From Bifidobacterium margollesii (GTDB lineage: Bacteria > Actinomycetota > Actinomycetes > Actinomycetales > Bifidobacteriaceae), in NCBI RefSeq assembly GCF_002860355.1, contig NZ_NMWU01000021.1:1-64000 (forward strand): DNA of 64,000 bases, written 5' to 3'. The notes beneath the pieces are model-generated. The model was not told the DNA's origin and did not search any database. It saw only the letters and a program-made list of their open reading frames with translations. Made by a program: the position numbers and the translations under genes. Below, piece by piece: positions 44,995-54,831 of this stretch (positions within the stretch are counted from its first letter, which is position 1; every line of letters starts with the position of its first letter).

Positions 44995-47900
44995 ATGGAT
45001 AACGAAACGATGCGCGTATCGATGCGCGACCTCATCAGAGCAGGTGTCGTTGATCTCGATGCAGCGCAGGATCTGTTCGCCGCCCTCGCCGAATATGGAG
45101 TCAGGGGATATTACCGCAACGAACTGCTCAGTACCCTCTCCAAGGCGTCCGATCCCGACACGGCTCTGCGTCATGTGACCGAGTTGGCACGGCAATCCCA
45201 TGACGAGGGCCGCAGTCTGGAGTCACTGTTCGTGGGTATGGACGGTTTTTCCAGACTGATCTGCGTACTGGGCGCATCCGACGAAATGGGACGGTTGATG
45301 CTGAGCCGTTCCGAATTGATCCGTGCGGTGACCGGTGAGGAATACGAATCCCACCTGTGGAACGGCAGGCAGCGACGCGATGCCATACTCACCCGTATAG
45401 GCGCCGATCCGCAATCGCGAATGCCGGTGAGCGATCTGCCGATCGCTCAGTCCGCAACCCAGCTGAGGCGCTGCTACAGGGAACAGCTGGCGGCGATCAT
45501 GGCAAAGGATGTGACCAGCGACGATCCGTTGACCGTCCAGCCGACGATCAGCCGTAATCTTTCCGATCTCGCCGACGCAGCGTTGGAGGGCGCTCTGGCC
45601 ATAGCCCGGCACGAGGTGCCCGACGCTGATCGCTGTCGTTTCGCCATCATCGGCATGGGCAAGCTTGGTGCAAGGGAGCTCAACTATGTGTCGGACGTCG
45701 ATCTGATCTATGTGGTCGAACCGGCGGACGACGAACTCGGCCATGAGCAACTGGTGAGGATCGGCACCAGATTGGGCGTCACCCTGCAGCGAGTGTGCCA
45801 GTCGGTGGTCATGGGAGTTTCGGAGCCGGCCCTATGGCAGATCGATGGCGGACTGCGCCCGGAAGGCAAGGACGGTCCGCTGGTGCGAACGCTTGACTCC
45901 CATCTGAGCTATTATGGCAAATGGGCGGAAAGCTGGGAGTTCCAGGCGTTGCTGAAGGCCCGTCCGGTGGCTGGAGACCAGCAGTTGGGCCACGAATATC
46001 ATGAGCGGACCAGACCGTTGGTGTGGACGGCTTCGCAGCGCAAGAATTTCGTCTATGACTGCCAGCAGATGCGCAAGCGAGTGGAGGATCTGATTCCCCT
46101 GCGTGAGAAGGACCGTGAGATCAAGCTCGGCCGTGGAGGTCTGCGCGACGTGGAGTTCACCGTGCAGATGCTGCAATTGGTGCATGGTCGTATCGATGAA
46201 TCATTGCGCACGGCATCCACCTTGGACTCGTTGCAGGCGTTGGCCGCCGGAGGTTACGTTTCCCGGCGACAGGCCGCAAAGCTTTCCGCCGACTATGGGT
46301 TCGAACGGGTTCTGGAGCACCGTCAGCAGATGTGGTCGCTCAAGCGCACGCATCTGTTTCCCGATCTTGGCAAGGGTAGCGACGGCGGCATAGAATCGCC
46401 GCGTCAAATCAATCGGGAGCAGATCTCGAACAATCGTGAGCTGCGTCGTCTTTCCCGCGCGCTGGACATGCATCCCGAGGAACTGGTCGACAGGTTCGAT
46501 GCCACCAGACGGGAGGTACGTCAGCTGCATCTCGACATCTACTTCCGTCCGATGCTGCCGAATATCGCCACGCTTGGCGAGGACGAGATCAGACTTAGCC
46601 CGGAGGCCATGCAGGAGCGGTTCTCCTCGATCGGTTTCGGTGATCCGCAGAGCGCCATGCGGCATGTGGAGGCGCTGACCAACGGCATCAGCCGATCGGC
46701 GAAGATCAACCGCATCATCCTGCCTGCCGTATTGCAGTGGCTCGGCGAGGGGCAGAACCCCGATATGGGTCTGCTGACGTGGCGAAAGCTGGAGGAGAAC
46801 TTCGGCCAGGGCAGTGATTATCTGGGCTTTCTGAGGGATTCCGCTTCCGCTGGACAGCGTTTGTGCCATATCCTGTCCAACTCCAGATATCTTGGCGAGG
46901 CCATGAACAAGTCGATGGAATCGGTCACCTGGCTCGGCCACGATGAGGAGATGCGGCCAAGATCCATGGAGAGCCTGCGTATCCAATGCCATGCCGCAAA
47001 GAACCGGTATCCTGATCGTCTCAACGATTTCGCCACATCGGTTCGGTCCATGCGTCGCCATGAGATCGAGCGCATAGGATTGGGATGGATGAGCGGCGTG
47101 ATCGCCGACGACGAATGTCTTGACGCGATGACTCAGGTGTATGATGCGGCCATCGACGCTGCGCTTGAGTGGTCGGTCGAGCATCAATGCCATGAGCGTG
47201 GTCTCGATGAGCCTGCGGCAGTACTGGCCGTCATCGGTATGGGACGCTACGGCGGCCGCGAGGTGAATTTCAGCTCCGATGCCGACGTGGTCATCATCTA
47301 TCGTCCGCATGCCGGTACCGAGGATCAGGCGGCCAACGCATTCGCCAAAGCCGTGGTCAACGATCTGCGTCAGATACTTATGGGTCCGGTGTCCATGGAG
47401 AACAAGATCGAATTGGATCTTGATCTTCGTCCGGAGGGCAAGAACGGTCCGTTGGTGCGATCCTACGGCTCCTGCCGCGAATACTATTCATCGTGGGCAA
47501 GCACCTGGGAGCATCAGGCGTTGTTGCGCGCCCGGTTCGCGGCCGGCGATGAACGACTGGCCACTGATTTTCTCACCGACATCGCCGATCCTCTGCGATA
47601 CCCGTATGCACCGCTCACCGAAGCGCAGATCAAGGACATCCGCCGCCTCAAGGCAAGGGTGGAGGCCGAGCGTCTGCCGCGAGGCGTGCGTCGCGAGCGT
47701 CATCTGAAACTCGGCAAGGGAGGCCTGTCCGATGTGGAGTGGACGGTGCAGCTGCTGCAACTGCAGAAGGCGCATGAGCATCCCGAACTGCAGTGCGTCT
47801 CCACACTGCCGGCACTCGATGGGCTGGAGCGGCTGGGGGAGATCGACCATGACGACGCCGCGATTCTGAGACAGTCATGGATCATGGCCACCAACGCCCG

Positions 47901-48102
47901 CAATGCGAACTACCTGTGGTCGGGGAGGGCCAATCGCGCGGACGTGCTGCCCGACGACATGTATTCGCTCGGTGGCATCGCGGCGGTACTCAAGGAACCT
48001 GCCCATCGAGGTCAGGTGTTTGAGAACGAGCTGCTCGGCATCATGCGCAAATGCCGGCTGGTCACCGATCGTCTCTTCTACGGCAAAACGGACGAATCCT
48101 GA
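44995..48102 (+). CDS. glnE: Bifunctional glutamine-synthetase adenylyltransferase/deadenylyltransferase
   Basis: The protein has 1035 residues if it starts at ATG 44995; ATG 44986 and 44914 are in frame and the choice is open. It has two nucleotidyltransferase domains. The N-terminal one (GMGKLGARELNYVSDVDLIY, near residue 220) is expected to remove AMP from glutamine synthetase. The C-terminal one (GMGRYGGREVNFSSDADVVI, near 748) is expected to add it. GlnE connects nitrogen status to glutamine synthetase and so to the GltBD cycle encoded at 30-36 kb. Confidence 0.95.
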   Translation: MDNETMRVSMRDLIRAGVVDLDAAQDLFAALAEYGVRGYYRNELLSTLSKASDPDTALRHVTELARQSHDEGRSLESLFVGMDGFSRLICVLGASDEMGRLMLSRSELIRAVTGEEYESHLWNGRQRRDAILTRIGADPQSRMPVSDLPIAQSATQLRRCYREQLAAIMAKDVTSDDPLTVQPTISRNLSDLADAALEGALAIARHEVPDADRCRFAIIGMGKLGARELNYVSDVDLIYVVEPADDELGHEQLVRIGTRLGVTLQRVCQSVVMGVSEPALWQIDGGLRPEGKDGPLVRTLDSHLSYYGKWAESWEFQALLKARPVAGDQQLGHEYHERTRPLVWTASQRKNFVYDCQQMRKRVEDLIPLREKDREIKLGRGGLRDVEFTVQMLQLVHGRIDESLRTASTLDSLQALAAGGYVSRRQAAKLSADYGFERVLEHRQQMWSLKRTHLFPDLGKGSDGGIESPRQINREQISNNRELRRLSRALDMHPEELVDRFDATRREVRQLHLDIYFRPMLPNIATLGEDEIRLSPEAMQERFSSIGFGDPQSAMRHVEALTNGISRSAKINRIILPAVLQWLGEGQNPDMGLLTWRKLEENFGQGSDYLGFLRDSASAGQRLCHILSNSRYLGEAMNKSMESVTWLGHDEEMRPRSMESLRIQCHAAKNRYPDRLNDFATSVRSMRRHEIERIGLGWMSGVIADDECLDAMTQVYDAAIDAALEWSVEHQCHERGLDEPAAVLAVIGMGRYGGREVNFSSDADVVIIYRPHAGTEDQAANAFAKAVVNDLRQILMGPVSMENKIELDLDLRPEGKNGPLVRSYGSCREYYSSWASTWEHQALLRARFAAGDERLATDFLTDIADPLRYPYAPLTEAQIKDIRRLKARVEAERLPRGVRRERHLKLGKGGLSDVEWTVQLLQLQKAHEHPELQCVSTLPALDGLERLGEIDHDDAAILRQSWIMATNARNANYLWSGRANRADVLPDDMYSLGGIAAVLKEPAHRGQVFENELLGIMRKCRLVTDRLFYGKTDES

Positions 48103-48193
48103 TCGCAAGTCGGCGTACAATGCGGATACGTGTCCGATTTCGGCAAAGGGCCGATTCGGCGGTGGGGAAATCTTATCCCGGAAAGAGTGAATG

Positions 48194-48574
48194 ATGAGCG
48201 GCTTCTTCTCCAGCAGCAGGCGTCGGTACCCGAACCAGTATCAGGGGGGCAGGCATTACAGGCGCAAGGGCCTGTTCGGCATGTTCGGCAGCATGTCGAG
48301 CTCCGATCGCGGGTATGGCCATGTCGCCTATCCTCAGCAGGGATATCCGACGCAGCAGTATCCACATCAGAGCTATCCGCAGCAGACCCATACGGTGGGT
48401 GGAGCCCAGCTCTCCTGCGGCAAGTGCGGCGCATCGGTGCCGAACGGCTCTAAGTTCTGTCTGTCCTGCGGCAATCCGATGGGAGCCCAGTCGGTGTTCT
48501 GCCCGAACTGCGGCAAACCCGCGGATCCGAATGCACGCTTCTGCATGGAGTGCGGCTCCCCGATCCGGCGTTGA
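48194..48574 (+). CDS. Zinc-ribbon protein with Tyr/Gln-rich N-terminus
   Basis: The protein has 126 residues from ATG 48194; ATG 48191 is next to it. Residues 1-75 are low-complexity and rich in Tyr, Gln, Gly and Ser (QQGYPTQQYPHQSYPQQ). Residues 75-125 hold two zinc ribbons with four C-x2-C pairs (CGKCG, CLSCG, CPNCG, CMECG). Such double zinc ribbons often sit beside Ser/Thr kinases or FHA proteins. The kinase frame overlaps its end. Probably a protein-interaction factor; function unknown. Confidence 0.8.
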   Translation: MSGFFSSSRRRYPNQYQGGRHYRRKGLFGMFGSMSSSDRGYGHVAYPQQGYPTQQYPHQSYPQQTHTVGGAQLSCGKCGASVPNGSKFCLSCGNPMGAQSVFCPNCGKPADPNARFCMECGSPIRR

Positions 48575-49434
48575 TCGGGAACGACTCGATCGCCGATCGG
48601 CGAATACGTCTTGTTCGGCGACTTGGCCGGATGATCGGCGGGCGCATCGGCGTCGGTGACCGCATCGGCGGATATACCGTGTCCGCACGTCTCGGTTCCG
48701 GCCGGTACGGCGTGTGCTTTCTCGCCGAGGATCCGTCCGGTCGGCGTGTGGTGCTCAAACGGTTCCGCCGCCGGATGCTCAGACGCAACGCCGGCAGCAA
48801 CCATTACGAGGCGGTGATTCTCTCCGGACTGTCGCATCCTGCCATACCGCAGCTGCTCGGCGTGGTCAACGATCGCACCGGCTACTGGTTCGTGTTGGAA
48901 TGTCAGCCTGGGCGAACGCTGCGCAGTTGGCTGTTCGACGGACATCGGACGTTCACCCGACATGAGATCGCCGACATCGGCGTTCGGTTGCTCGAGATCG
49001 TGACGTATCTGCATGACCGGAGCGTGATCCACGGTGATATCAGCATCGCGAACGTTCTATATGACGACGCTGATGCCACCGACGGCGGTGTTGCCGGAGC
49101 CGATGCCGAAGACGGTGATGACGGGGACGTCGCCCGCGGTCGTGTCTCCCTGATCGACTTCGGCCTGGCTCGGTATATCGGTAGTCGGATCGGCGAGGTG
49201 CCGATCGGTGATATCGGTCTCGACCATGCACGGCTGGCCGACGTGCTGCTGTATCTCATGTATTCGTGCGAGAACCTGAGCCGTGGATGTGATCGGGCGG
49301 CATGGTACGACGATCTGCGGTTGACCGCAGCCCAGCGGGAATGCATGAAGAGGCTGATGGGATTCGGCACTCCGTATGTCGACACCGCGTCGGCCTCTTC
49401 GGATTTCCGTCGGGCCTTCGCCGACTGGTCATGA
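48550..49434 (+). CDS. Small soluble serine/threonine protein kinase
   Basis: The frame from GTG 48550 gives 294 residues; ATG 48631 (267 residues) is also possible and still includes the whole kinase. Motifs are the Gly loop LGSGRYGVCFLA, Lys in VVLKRF, the catalytic loop VIHGDISIANVL (HGD in place of HRD, Asp and Asn kept) and DFG in LIDFGLARYIG. A 25-residue acidic insert (DADATDGGVAGADAEDGDDG) lies between the last two. No membrane helix or sensor domain is present. It overlaps the zinc-ribbon gene, so the two are coupled. Targets may include FHA proteins such as the one at 59256. Confidence 0.85.
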   Translation: MRLPDPALIGNDSIADRRIRLVRRLGRMIGGRIGVGDRIGGYTVSARLGSGRYGVCFLAEDPSGRRVVLKRFRRRMLRRNAGSNHYEAVILSGLSHPAIPQLLGVVNDRTGYWFVLECQPGRTLRSWLFDGHRTFTRHEIADIGVRLLEIVTYLHDRSVIHGDISIANVLYDDADATDGGVAGADAEDGDDGDVARGRVSLIDFGLARYIGSRIGEVPIGDIGLDHARLADVLLYLMYSCENLSRGCDRAAWYDDLRLTAAQRECMKRLMGFGTPYVDTASASSDFRRAFADWS

Positions 49435-49435
49435 A

Positions 49436-51559
49436 TCACAGGGCGAAGGCGAGCTCTTCGCGCAGCGCCTTGCGATTCGGATACTGGGCGACGATCCTGT
49501 GCGCGAGTTCGCGCATCTCATCGTCGCCGAACACCTCCGCGTACCGGCGAAGCTGCTTGGCTACCTGACGATACGTCGTGCGATGGGCATTCATGCCCCG
49601 ACGCCCCGTACCGGCGATAATTGCCTTCGCGTCAAGAGCGCCGTCTGGCAGGGCGTTGCTGATTGCCTGACGGGCGTCCTCCGGATGGCTGATGGCCATG
49701 GTTTTCAGCAGCGGCAGCGAGGGATAGTCGATGGTCACGCAGTAGGTGAGCGCGGCATCGGACAGTCGTTCCTCGACGATGAGTTTCTCGTAGGCGGGAT
49801 TGGTCCAGACGCTGCTTCGTCGTCCGCTTTCGATCTCATACAACGGCATGTCAGACCGCGTTCTGATGCGTTCCGCGATATTGCGGGAGCATTCGCGGGC
49901 GAGGGTGCGGGCCATGTCATGCCATTGCTCGTCGTCCGTACCGTTGAGCTTCATCAGACGCCGAAATCGTGACACGTATCCGGCATCCGATTTGGTATTG
50001 CAATTGACGATAAGGAACCGATAGACGTCGGCGAGCCTATCGACGTCGTTCATGCCCTCGGCACAGCATTCGAGTACGGTATGCCATCCATGCGGAAGCA
50101 ATCCGTCCAACAGACCGTTGCGCACGATCTCAAGGTCCGCGTCCAACTTGTCCGAGCACCGATCGAGATGATCGGCAACCAGCTGGTAGGCGTCAGCGAA
50201 ACGGCGGCTCTTCATCAGTGTTATCGCGTGCATGAGCAGCAGGGGAGCAGAATCGGGGTTCTCCCTCCACAGTTCCTGACATCCCGATTCGTCGTCCGTC
50301 ATGCGTCGTAGATCGTAGGCCACCATCAGCACGTACCGATACAGCTCATGGCGGGATATCCGCATCATCTCATGCGGCAGCTCATGGTCATGCTCAGGGC
50401 CGAACCGTTCGAGGGCCGTATCGATGACGTCATAGGCCCACATGATCTTGTCGTCGTGATGGGCGAAGGCGAGTGCCCCGGCCAGCAGCATGGCGGCGTC
50501 CGACGGCTGCTGGAACTGGATCTGCGGAGCATGGGCGGCTTGGGCGATCTCGCCCAGTGCCTTGCCTGCCGTTGTTGAATCCGCGTATTGAGCCACGTTT
50601 TCCAGGTAGCAGCGGATTCGGTTGACTAGCATGGCGCTTTCATCCACCAGTTCGCGCCCATCGCCATCGAACGAACCCGTGAACGCCGTCAATGCCTGTA
50701 CGCAGGTCGACAGGTTCACGCAGGCGTTCGCATAATCCGTCGAATGCAGGGCATTGTAGGCAACCGTGCGCAGACCCCAAAGCGCCTGTTCCAGTTCCGG
50801 ATCCTCCGACGATTCGAGGTACTCGTCGTCGTCCGAGAGTCTTTCTGACCGAGGAAAGGCATCGTCTGACCCGGTGACATGGTCATGATCGTCATTGTCG
50901 TCATGACGCCCATGACCATGTCGAGCGTGATATTCGGCCAATGGTTCGAGAACCATGCGTTCGGCTTCCGTCGGGGGAATGAGCGTCTGTTCCTTCTCCG
51001 AGCGAAGATACTCCGCATAATGCCGGCAGAGCGGCGACCAGAAGAACAGCAGGTTCTTGCCGTCCGATTCAATGACCTGCTGTTCGATACGTTCAAGGAT
51101 CCCATCCAACACGTAATGCGGCACGGCGGTCCGCTGTTCGTGGGACTCATGAGAGAACGCATCATTCCTTGGCGTTGTCTTCTCGAACCGTGCGCGGAGC
51201 GCATACAGCGCGGCTCCCACATGCTTGCAGTACGGGGTTCGCAGATACGGGCAGGTACAGGCCGTGGACATCACGCGACGATCATGCCGGTTGCGGGGAT
51301 CATGGGGATCGAGGCCGGACTCTTCGGTCTCTGCGGTATCGATGGCGTCGAAGGCGGACTCGTCGTTGAGTCGAATGTCCACATCATAACCGGAACCTTC
51401 GCTGCCCGTGACTCGCGCATGGAACAACGATGGCGCTATTTCCTCGATGCCTTCCACACGACCGTCCTGCCAGTAGTCGAGGGCTCGTTCGAGGATCTGT
51501 GGAACGTCATCGAACATGCGCTCGAATTCGTCCAGCAAAGGTTTCGGCGGAAGTGACAT
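49436..51559 (-). CDS. SWIM zinc-finger protein
   Basis: The protein has 707 residues from ATG 51559; the longer frame to 51700 runs into the upstream gene. The SWIM finger is CTCPYLRTPYCKHVGAALYA near residue 100 (C-x-C-xn-C-x-H). An acidic His/Asp-rich linker (RHDDNDDHDHVTGSDD) follows near 225-240, then a long helical repeat region. SWIM proteins bind nucleic acid or partner proteins; some act with SNF2 helicases, but none is next to this gene. Seven bases separate it from the aldo/keto reductase stop, so they form one transcript. It converges with the kinase gene. Confidence 0.8.
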   Translation of the reverse strand: MSLPPKPLLDEFERMFDDVPQILERALDYWQDGRVEGIEEIAPSLFHARVTGSEGSGYDVDIRLNDESAFDAIDTAETEESGLDPHDPRNRHDRRVMSTACTCPYLRTPYCKHVGAALYALRARFEKTTPRNDAFSHESHEQRTAVPHYVLDGILERIEQQVIESDGKNLLFFWSPLCRHYAEYLRSEKEQTLIPPTEAERMVLEPLAEYHARHGHGRHDDNDDHDHVTGSDDAFPRSERLSDDDEYLESSEDPELEQALWGLRTVAYNALHSTDYANACVNLSTCVQALTAFTGSFDGDGRELVDESAMLVNRIRCYLENVAQYADSTTAGKALGEIAQAAHAPQIQFQQPSDAAMLLAGALAFAHHDDKIMWAYDVIDTALERFGPEHDHELPHEMMRISRHELYRYVLMVAYDLRRMTDDESGCQELWRENPDSAPLLLMHAITLMKSRRFADAYQLVADHLDRCSDKLDADLEIVRNGLLDGLLPHGWHTVLECCAEGMNDVDRLADVYRFLIVNCNTKSDAGYVSRFRRLMKLNGTDDEQWHDMARTLARECSRNIAERIRTRSDMPLYEIESGRRSSVWTNPAYEKLIVEERLSDAALTYCVTIDYPSLPLLKTMAISHPEDARQAISNALPDGALDAKAIIAGTGRRGMNAHRTTYRQVAKQLRRYAEVFGDDEMRELAHRIVAQYPNRKALREELAFAL

Positions 51560-51566
51560 GGCGGAT

Positions 51567-52421
51567 TCAGTCCTCCTCATGCCAATGGGGGTTCTGTCCG
51601 AAGGTGTAGCCTTCGGGGTTGTCCATGGCGGCGATGTCGCGCATATCCTGCTCGTCGAGCTCGAAGCCCGTGAGGTCAAGGTTGGCGCGCTGACGTTCAC
51701 GGTTCATCGACTTCGGAATCGCCACGTCGCCCAGCTGCAGGTGCCAGCGCAGGATCACGGCGACGGGGGAGACGCCGTGCTTGTCGGCGATGCGCACGAT
51801 GTCCGGATCCCTGAGCATCTGGTTGGCTCGGCCGAGAGGGCTCCACGCCTCGGTGATGATGCCGTGCGACTCGTCGTAGGCGCGCTGCTCGCTCTGCTGG
51901 AAGAACGGGTGCAGCTCCACCTGATTGACCGCCGGGGTGACTCCGGTGGCGCGGATGAGCAGATCGATGTGGCCGGGCAGGAAATTGCTCACGCCGATAT
52001 GCTTGACGATGCCCTGCTTCCTCGCGTCCACAAGCGCCTGCCACGCCTCCACGAACTGACCCTGCGAGGGGTTCGGCCAGTGGATGAGATACAGGTCGAT
52101 GTAGTCGAGTCCCATGCGGGCCACGGACTCCTCGATCGTCGAGCGCGCCTGATCGTACTGATGATGGCGTCCCGGCAGCTTCGAAGTGACGATGATCTGT
52201 TCGCGAGGCACCTCGGATTCACGGATCGCTTTGCCGACCACACCCTCGTTCTCATAGTTGAACGCCGAATCGATGAGTCGGTAGCCGACCTCGATGGCCG
52301 AACGCACGGCTTCGACTCCGGCGAATCCGTTCACCCGATAGGTGCCGAACCCTATGGCGGGCAGCTCCAGTCCGTCGTGCGCGCGACGTACGGGGATGTT
52401 CGGCGGCTCCAGCAATGTCAT
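51567..52421 (-). CDS. Aldo/keto reductase
   Basis: The protein has 284 residues from ATG 52421 behind AGGAG (antisense of ctcct at 52430). The NADPH-dependent AKR TIM barrel is marked by AIGFGTYRVNG, GYRLIDSAFNYENE with catalytic Asp and Tyr, Lys in VTSKLPGRHH, His in IHWPNP and SNFLPGHI. The end GQNPHWHEED is complete. It reduces aldehydes or ketones; the substrate is unknown. It shares a promoter region with the divergent six-gene operon. Confidence 0.9.
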   Translation of the reverse strand: MTLLEPPNIPVRRAHDGLELPAIGFGTYRVNGFAGVEAVRSAIEVGYRLIDSAFNYENEGVVGKAIRESEVPREQIIVTSKLPGRHHQYDQARSTIEESVARMGLDYIDLYLIHWPNPSQGQFVEAWQALVDARKQGIVKHIGVSNFLPGHIDLLIRATGVTPAVNQVELHPFFQQSEQRAYDESHGIITEAWSPLGRANQMLRDPDIVRIADKHGVSPVAVILRWHLQLGDVAIPKSMNRERQRANLDLTGFELDEQDMRDIAAMDNPEGYTFGQNPHWHEED

Positions 52422-52542
52422 GATGTACTCCTTATGAGAAGAACGAATGCCATGATCAACTGTACTCGCGTATCACGCGATCCCCCCGGACGGCAATTGC
52501 CGATATAGTGGTAGAGAGCGTACCAATGGGGGTTGTCACGAC
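52422..52542. promoter_or_regulatory. Divergent promoter/operator region between AKR and six-gene operon
   Basis: Two short palindromes, TCGCG-TATCA-CGCGA (52466-52480) and GGCAATTGCC (52492-52501), lie just before a -10-like TATAGT (52504-52509). They are candidate operators. The rightward transcript would have a leader of about 30 bases. Confidence 0.5.
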
Positions 52543-53379
52543 ATGAACGACAAGGATTTCCGCAACGACGATGCAGACGTGAACGGCGAGCGCGTTCGAC
52601 TGCTCGCCGAGATCGACGGGATTCGCAGTCGGATCACGGAGACGATATTCCGCACTGAGGAGGTCAGCCGACAGATCATTCCCGGCATCAAGGCTGATTT
52701 CTGGATGAAGATCGGCGTGTGGAGGGTTCGTCTTGTCAAGGCCGATCTGGCGGCCCGTCGTGCCAAACGTCGATATGCTCTGGCGCGGTCGTCCGTCAAT
52801 CGTGGTCGATCCATTGATGGGCAGTTGATCGAAAAACGGTTGGACGATGAGTTGGCCGCGTGGCGCGAACGAGTGCGGGTCGAGTCCGGGAAACTGAATA
52901 CATGGTTGTCATGGAGGAGCTCGACGGTTACGCTGAGCGCGTCCTCGACGAAGGAGCTGAAGCGTCTGTTTCGTCGGCTGGCTCGCCGGTGCCATCCCGA
53001 TCTGCATCCCGGTGACGAAAGACGGGCCGAATACTATGCGATGGCGCAGCATGCACTGGTTTCCGGCGATCTCGATATGATGAAGGCATTGGATGTCGCC
53101 ACCGCGGATATGACGGACGATATGGGTCTTGACCGACTCAGTGCCGAGGAGCTTCGGTTCGAGATCGATATGCTGGAGGATCGTCTCCGTTCCGTGAAGC
53201 ATCGGCTGGAGGTGCTGACCTCCACGGAACCGTATACGTTGGGTGATCGCCTTTCCGATGTCGAATGGGTGACCGGACAGGTGAATGCGCTGCGTGATCG
53301 AATCGACGCCCACGAAGCTTCGCGCAGGTACTACGACGAACGCTATGAGGAACTGATGAAAGGAGTTGATCATGATTGA
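52543..53379 (+). CDS. J-domain-like protein, first gene of the six-gene operon
   Basis: The protein has 278 residues from ATG 52543. Residues about 1-110 are helical and charged. Near 142-170 KRLFRRLARRCHPDLHPGDE has the HPD tripeptide between two helices that marks J domains, although the rest of a classical DnaJ domain is reduced. A coiled coil fills about 200-270 (ELRFEIDMLEDRLRSVKHRL). It may recruit DnaK to the partners encoded downstream. The next gene overlaps its end. Confidence 0.65.
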   Translation: MNDKDFRNDDADVNGERVRLLAEIDGIRSRITETIFRTEEVSRQIIPGIKADFWMKIGVWRVRLVKADLAARRAKRRYALARSSVNRGRSIDGQLIEKRLDDELAAWRERVRVESGKLNTWLSWRSSTVTLSASSTKELKRLFRRLARRCHPDLHPGDERRAEYYAMAQHALVSGDLDMMKALDVATADMTDDMGLDRLSAEELRFEIDMLEDRLRSVKHRLEVLTSTEPYTLGDRLSDVEWVTGQVNALRDRIDAHEASRRYYDERYEELMKGVDHD

Positions 53380-53833
53380 TCCGATGAGATCCTCCGACTC
53401 GGGAGGACTGGTACCGCTGCCCGGCGACGAAGACGGGGAGCTGGCACTATTCGGCGGGATCGCCGGGGACGTCGATATGCCGAAACCGTATGCCGATGCG
53501 ATCACGCTTATCGAGCGAACGTATCTGGTGGGCAGCCGCGGGTTCGGCGACAGTGGCGCCAGTGACCAGGCGCTGAGAGGACTGAACGAGAAGACGGCGG
53601 AGTCCGATGGGACGGCACGATTGCGGCTGGAACGCGAACCGCAGGACGCACAGGATCGCTGGGCGGTGAAGGTGTATGCGGGCGACGTGCCGATCGGGTA
53701 TCTGCGTGCGCATGAGAACGAGATCATCGCCAGGCTGATGGACGCGGGCAAGCATGTGTATGCCGAGTATTTGGAAACGGAGACGCTGGGCGACTACCAT
53801 CGCCTGTGGGTAAGGCTGGTGCTTGATGACTGA
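53372..53833 (+). CDS. HIRAN-domain protein
   Basis: The protein has 153 residues from ATG 53372, seven bases after AAGGAG and inside the previous gene's end. Residues about 83-150 (LRLEREPQDAQDRWAVKVYA, GDVPIGYLRAHENEIIARLM, DAGKHVYAEY) show the HIRAN pattern R-E-P-x-N/D-x-D-x-x-A-V-x-V and G-x-x-x-G-Y. HIRAN domains bind DNA 3' ends in eukaryotic HLTF and occur alone in bacteria. The next gene starts within its last codons. Confidence 0.75.
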   Translation: MIDPMRSSDSGGLVPLPGDEDGELALFGGIAGDVDMPKPYADAITLIERTYLVGSRGFGDSGASDQALRGLNEKTAESDGTARLRLEREPQDAQDRWAVKVYAGDVPIGYLRAHENEIIARLMDAGKHVYAEYLETETLGDYHRLWVRLVLDD

Positions 53834-54827
53834 CGACGTCTACGATGACGAGGATGATTGGGGCCCGGCCCCTTGGCCGTTGTGGAGCGCCCATCCCGAC
53901 ATTCCGGTGTACGAGGAGGGAGGACTGCTGTTCTTCCTGTACGACGATCCGATTATCGGTCCGATCCTGCCTTCGATGTTCATCACGGTACCCGTCGAGG
54001 ATGAGGACGATCACGGGGAGATCGTCAAGGGGCGTGATCGCATCGACTGCTATCCACATGTGCGGCAACGGCCGTTGAACCCGCCGCTGGGTATTGGGCA
54101 TGCCGGCGAAGCGCCGTTCGGCGTTCCGTTCTACGACAGCGGGGAGGACGACTCGGACGAGTGCGACAAGGCGGATGTTTCCGACCCGTACGGCGAGCGC
54201 GCACTGCAATACGGCGGCATGTACTACACGGAAGGCATGGGGCTCACCGCGATCGAGGATCGTGAAGCGCGAATCGACTGTTTCCGTGCCGCCGAAGTGC
54301 TGTACCGCCATTCGGCGGGACGCGGCAACCCGGTCGGCTGGCTGTGCTTGGGGTACATCTATGCCTATGACCGGTGCGAGGGGAGGTATTTCCGGTCGTA
54401 TTTCGATAACTTCGGCGTGGTTCCGCCAAAGCCCGATGTCGATACGATGGCGTTGGAATCCTTCCGGCGCGCCGCCGAGGAGGATCTCGCCGAAGGCTGC
54501 TACAAGTATGGCGACATGCTGGACGAGGGGCGTGGATGCGATCCGGACTATGGCAGGGCGTTGTCGATGTTCCGCAAGGCGTTTGAACTGGGCAGGGATG
54601 ATTCGCCGCGCATATGGGGGAGCGCCGCACTGCGTCTGGCACGGGCGTACAACGATGCGAAAGGCTGTGACCGCGACTGTCGGGAGGCGCTGCACTGGTA
54701 TGAGCTGGCTCGCACCGGTCTTGAAATGAAGGTACGGGATGGCGGCGGATCATACGACGCACGCCTGTGGGAGGCCGAAGCCGGCGTCATGGACATGCGG
54801 CAGGAACTCCGTCTGCAGGGAGCGTGA
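53826..54827 (+). CDS. Sel1-repeat protein
   Basis: The protein has 333 residues from ATG 53826, overlapping the HIRAN gene. Residues 1-120 are acidic and unrecognised. From about 125 there are Sel1-type helical repeats: a GWLCLGYIYAYDRCEG unit, ALESFRRAAEEDLAEGCYKY, GDMLDEGRGCDPDYGRALSM and ALRLARAYNDAKGC. Sel1 proteins are scaffolds that hold signalling or quality-control complexes. It is four bases from the next start. Confidence 0.75.
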   Translation: MTDDVYDDEDDWGPAPWPLWSAHPDIPVYEEGGLLFFLYDDPIIGPILPSMFITVPVEDEDDHGEIVKGRDRIDCYPHVRQRPLNPPLGIGHAGEAPFGVPFYDSGEDDSDECDKADVSDPYGERALQYGGMYYTEGMGLTAIEDREARIDCFRAAEVLYRHSAGRGNPVGWLCLGYIYAYDRCEGRYFRSYFDNFGVVPPKPDVDTMALESFRRAAEEDLAEGCYKYGDMLDEGRGCDPDYGRALSMFRKAFELGRDDSPRIWGSAALRLARAYNDAKGCDRDCREALHWYELARTGLEMKVRDGGGSYDARLWEAEAGVMDMRQELRLQGA

Positions 54828-54831
54828 GTGG

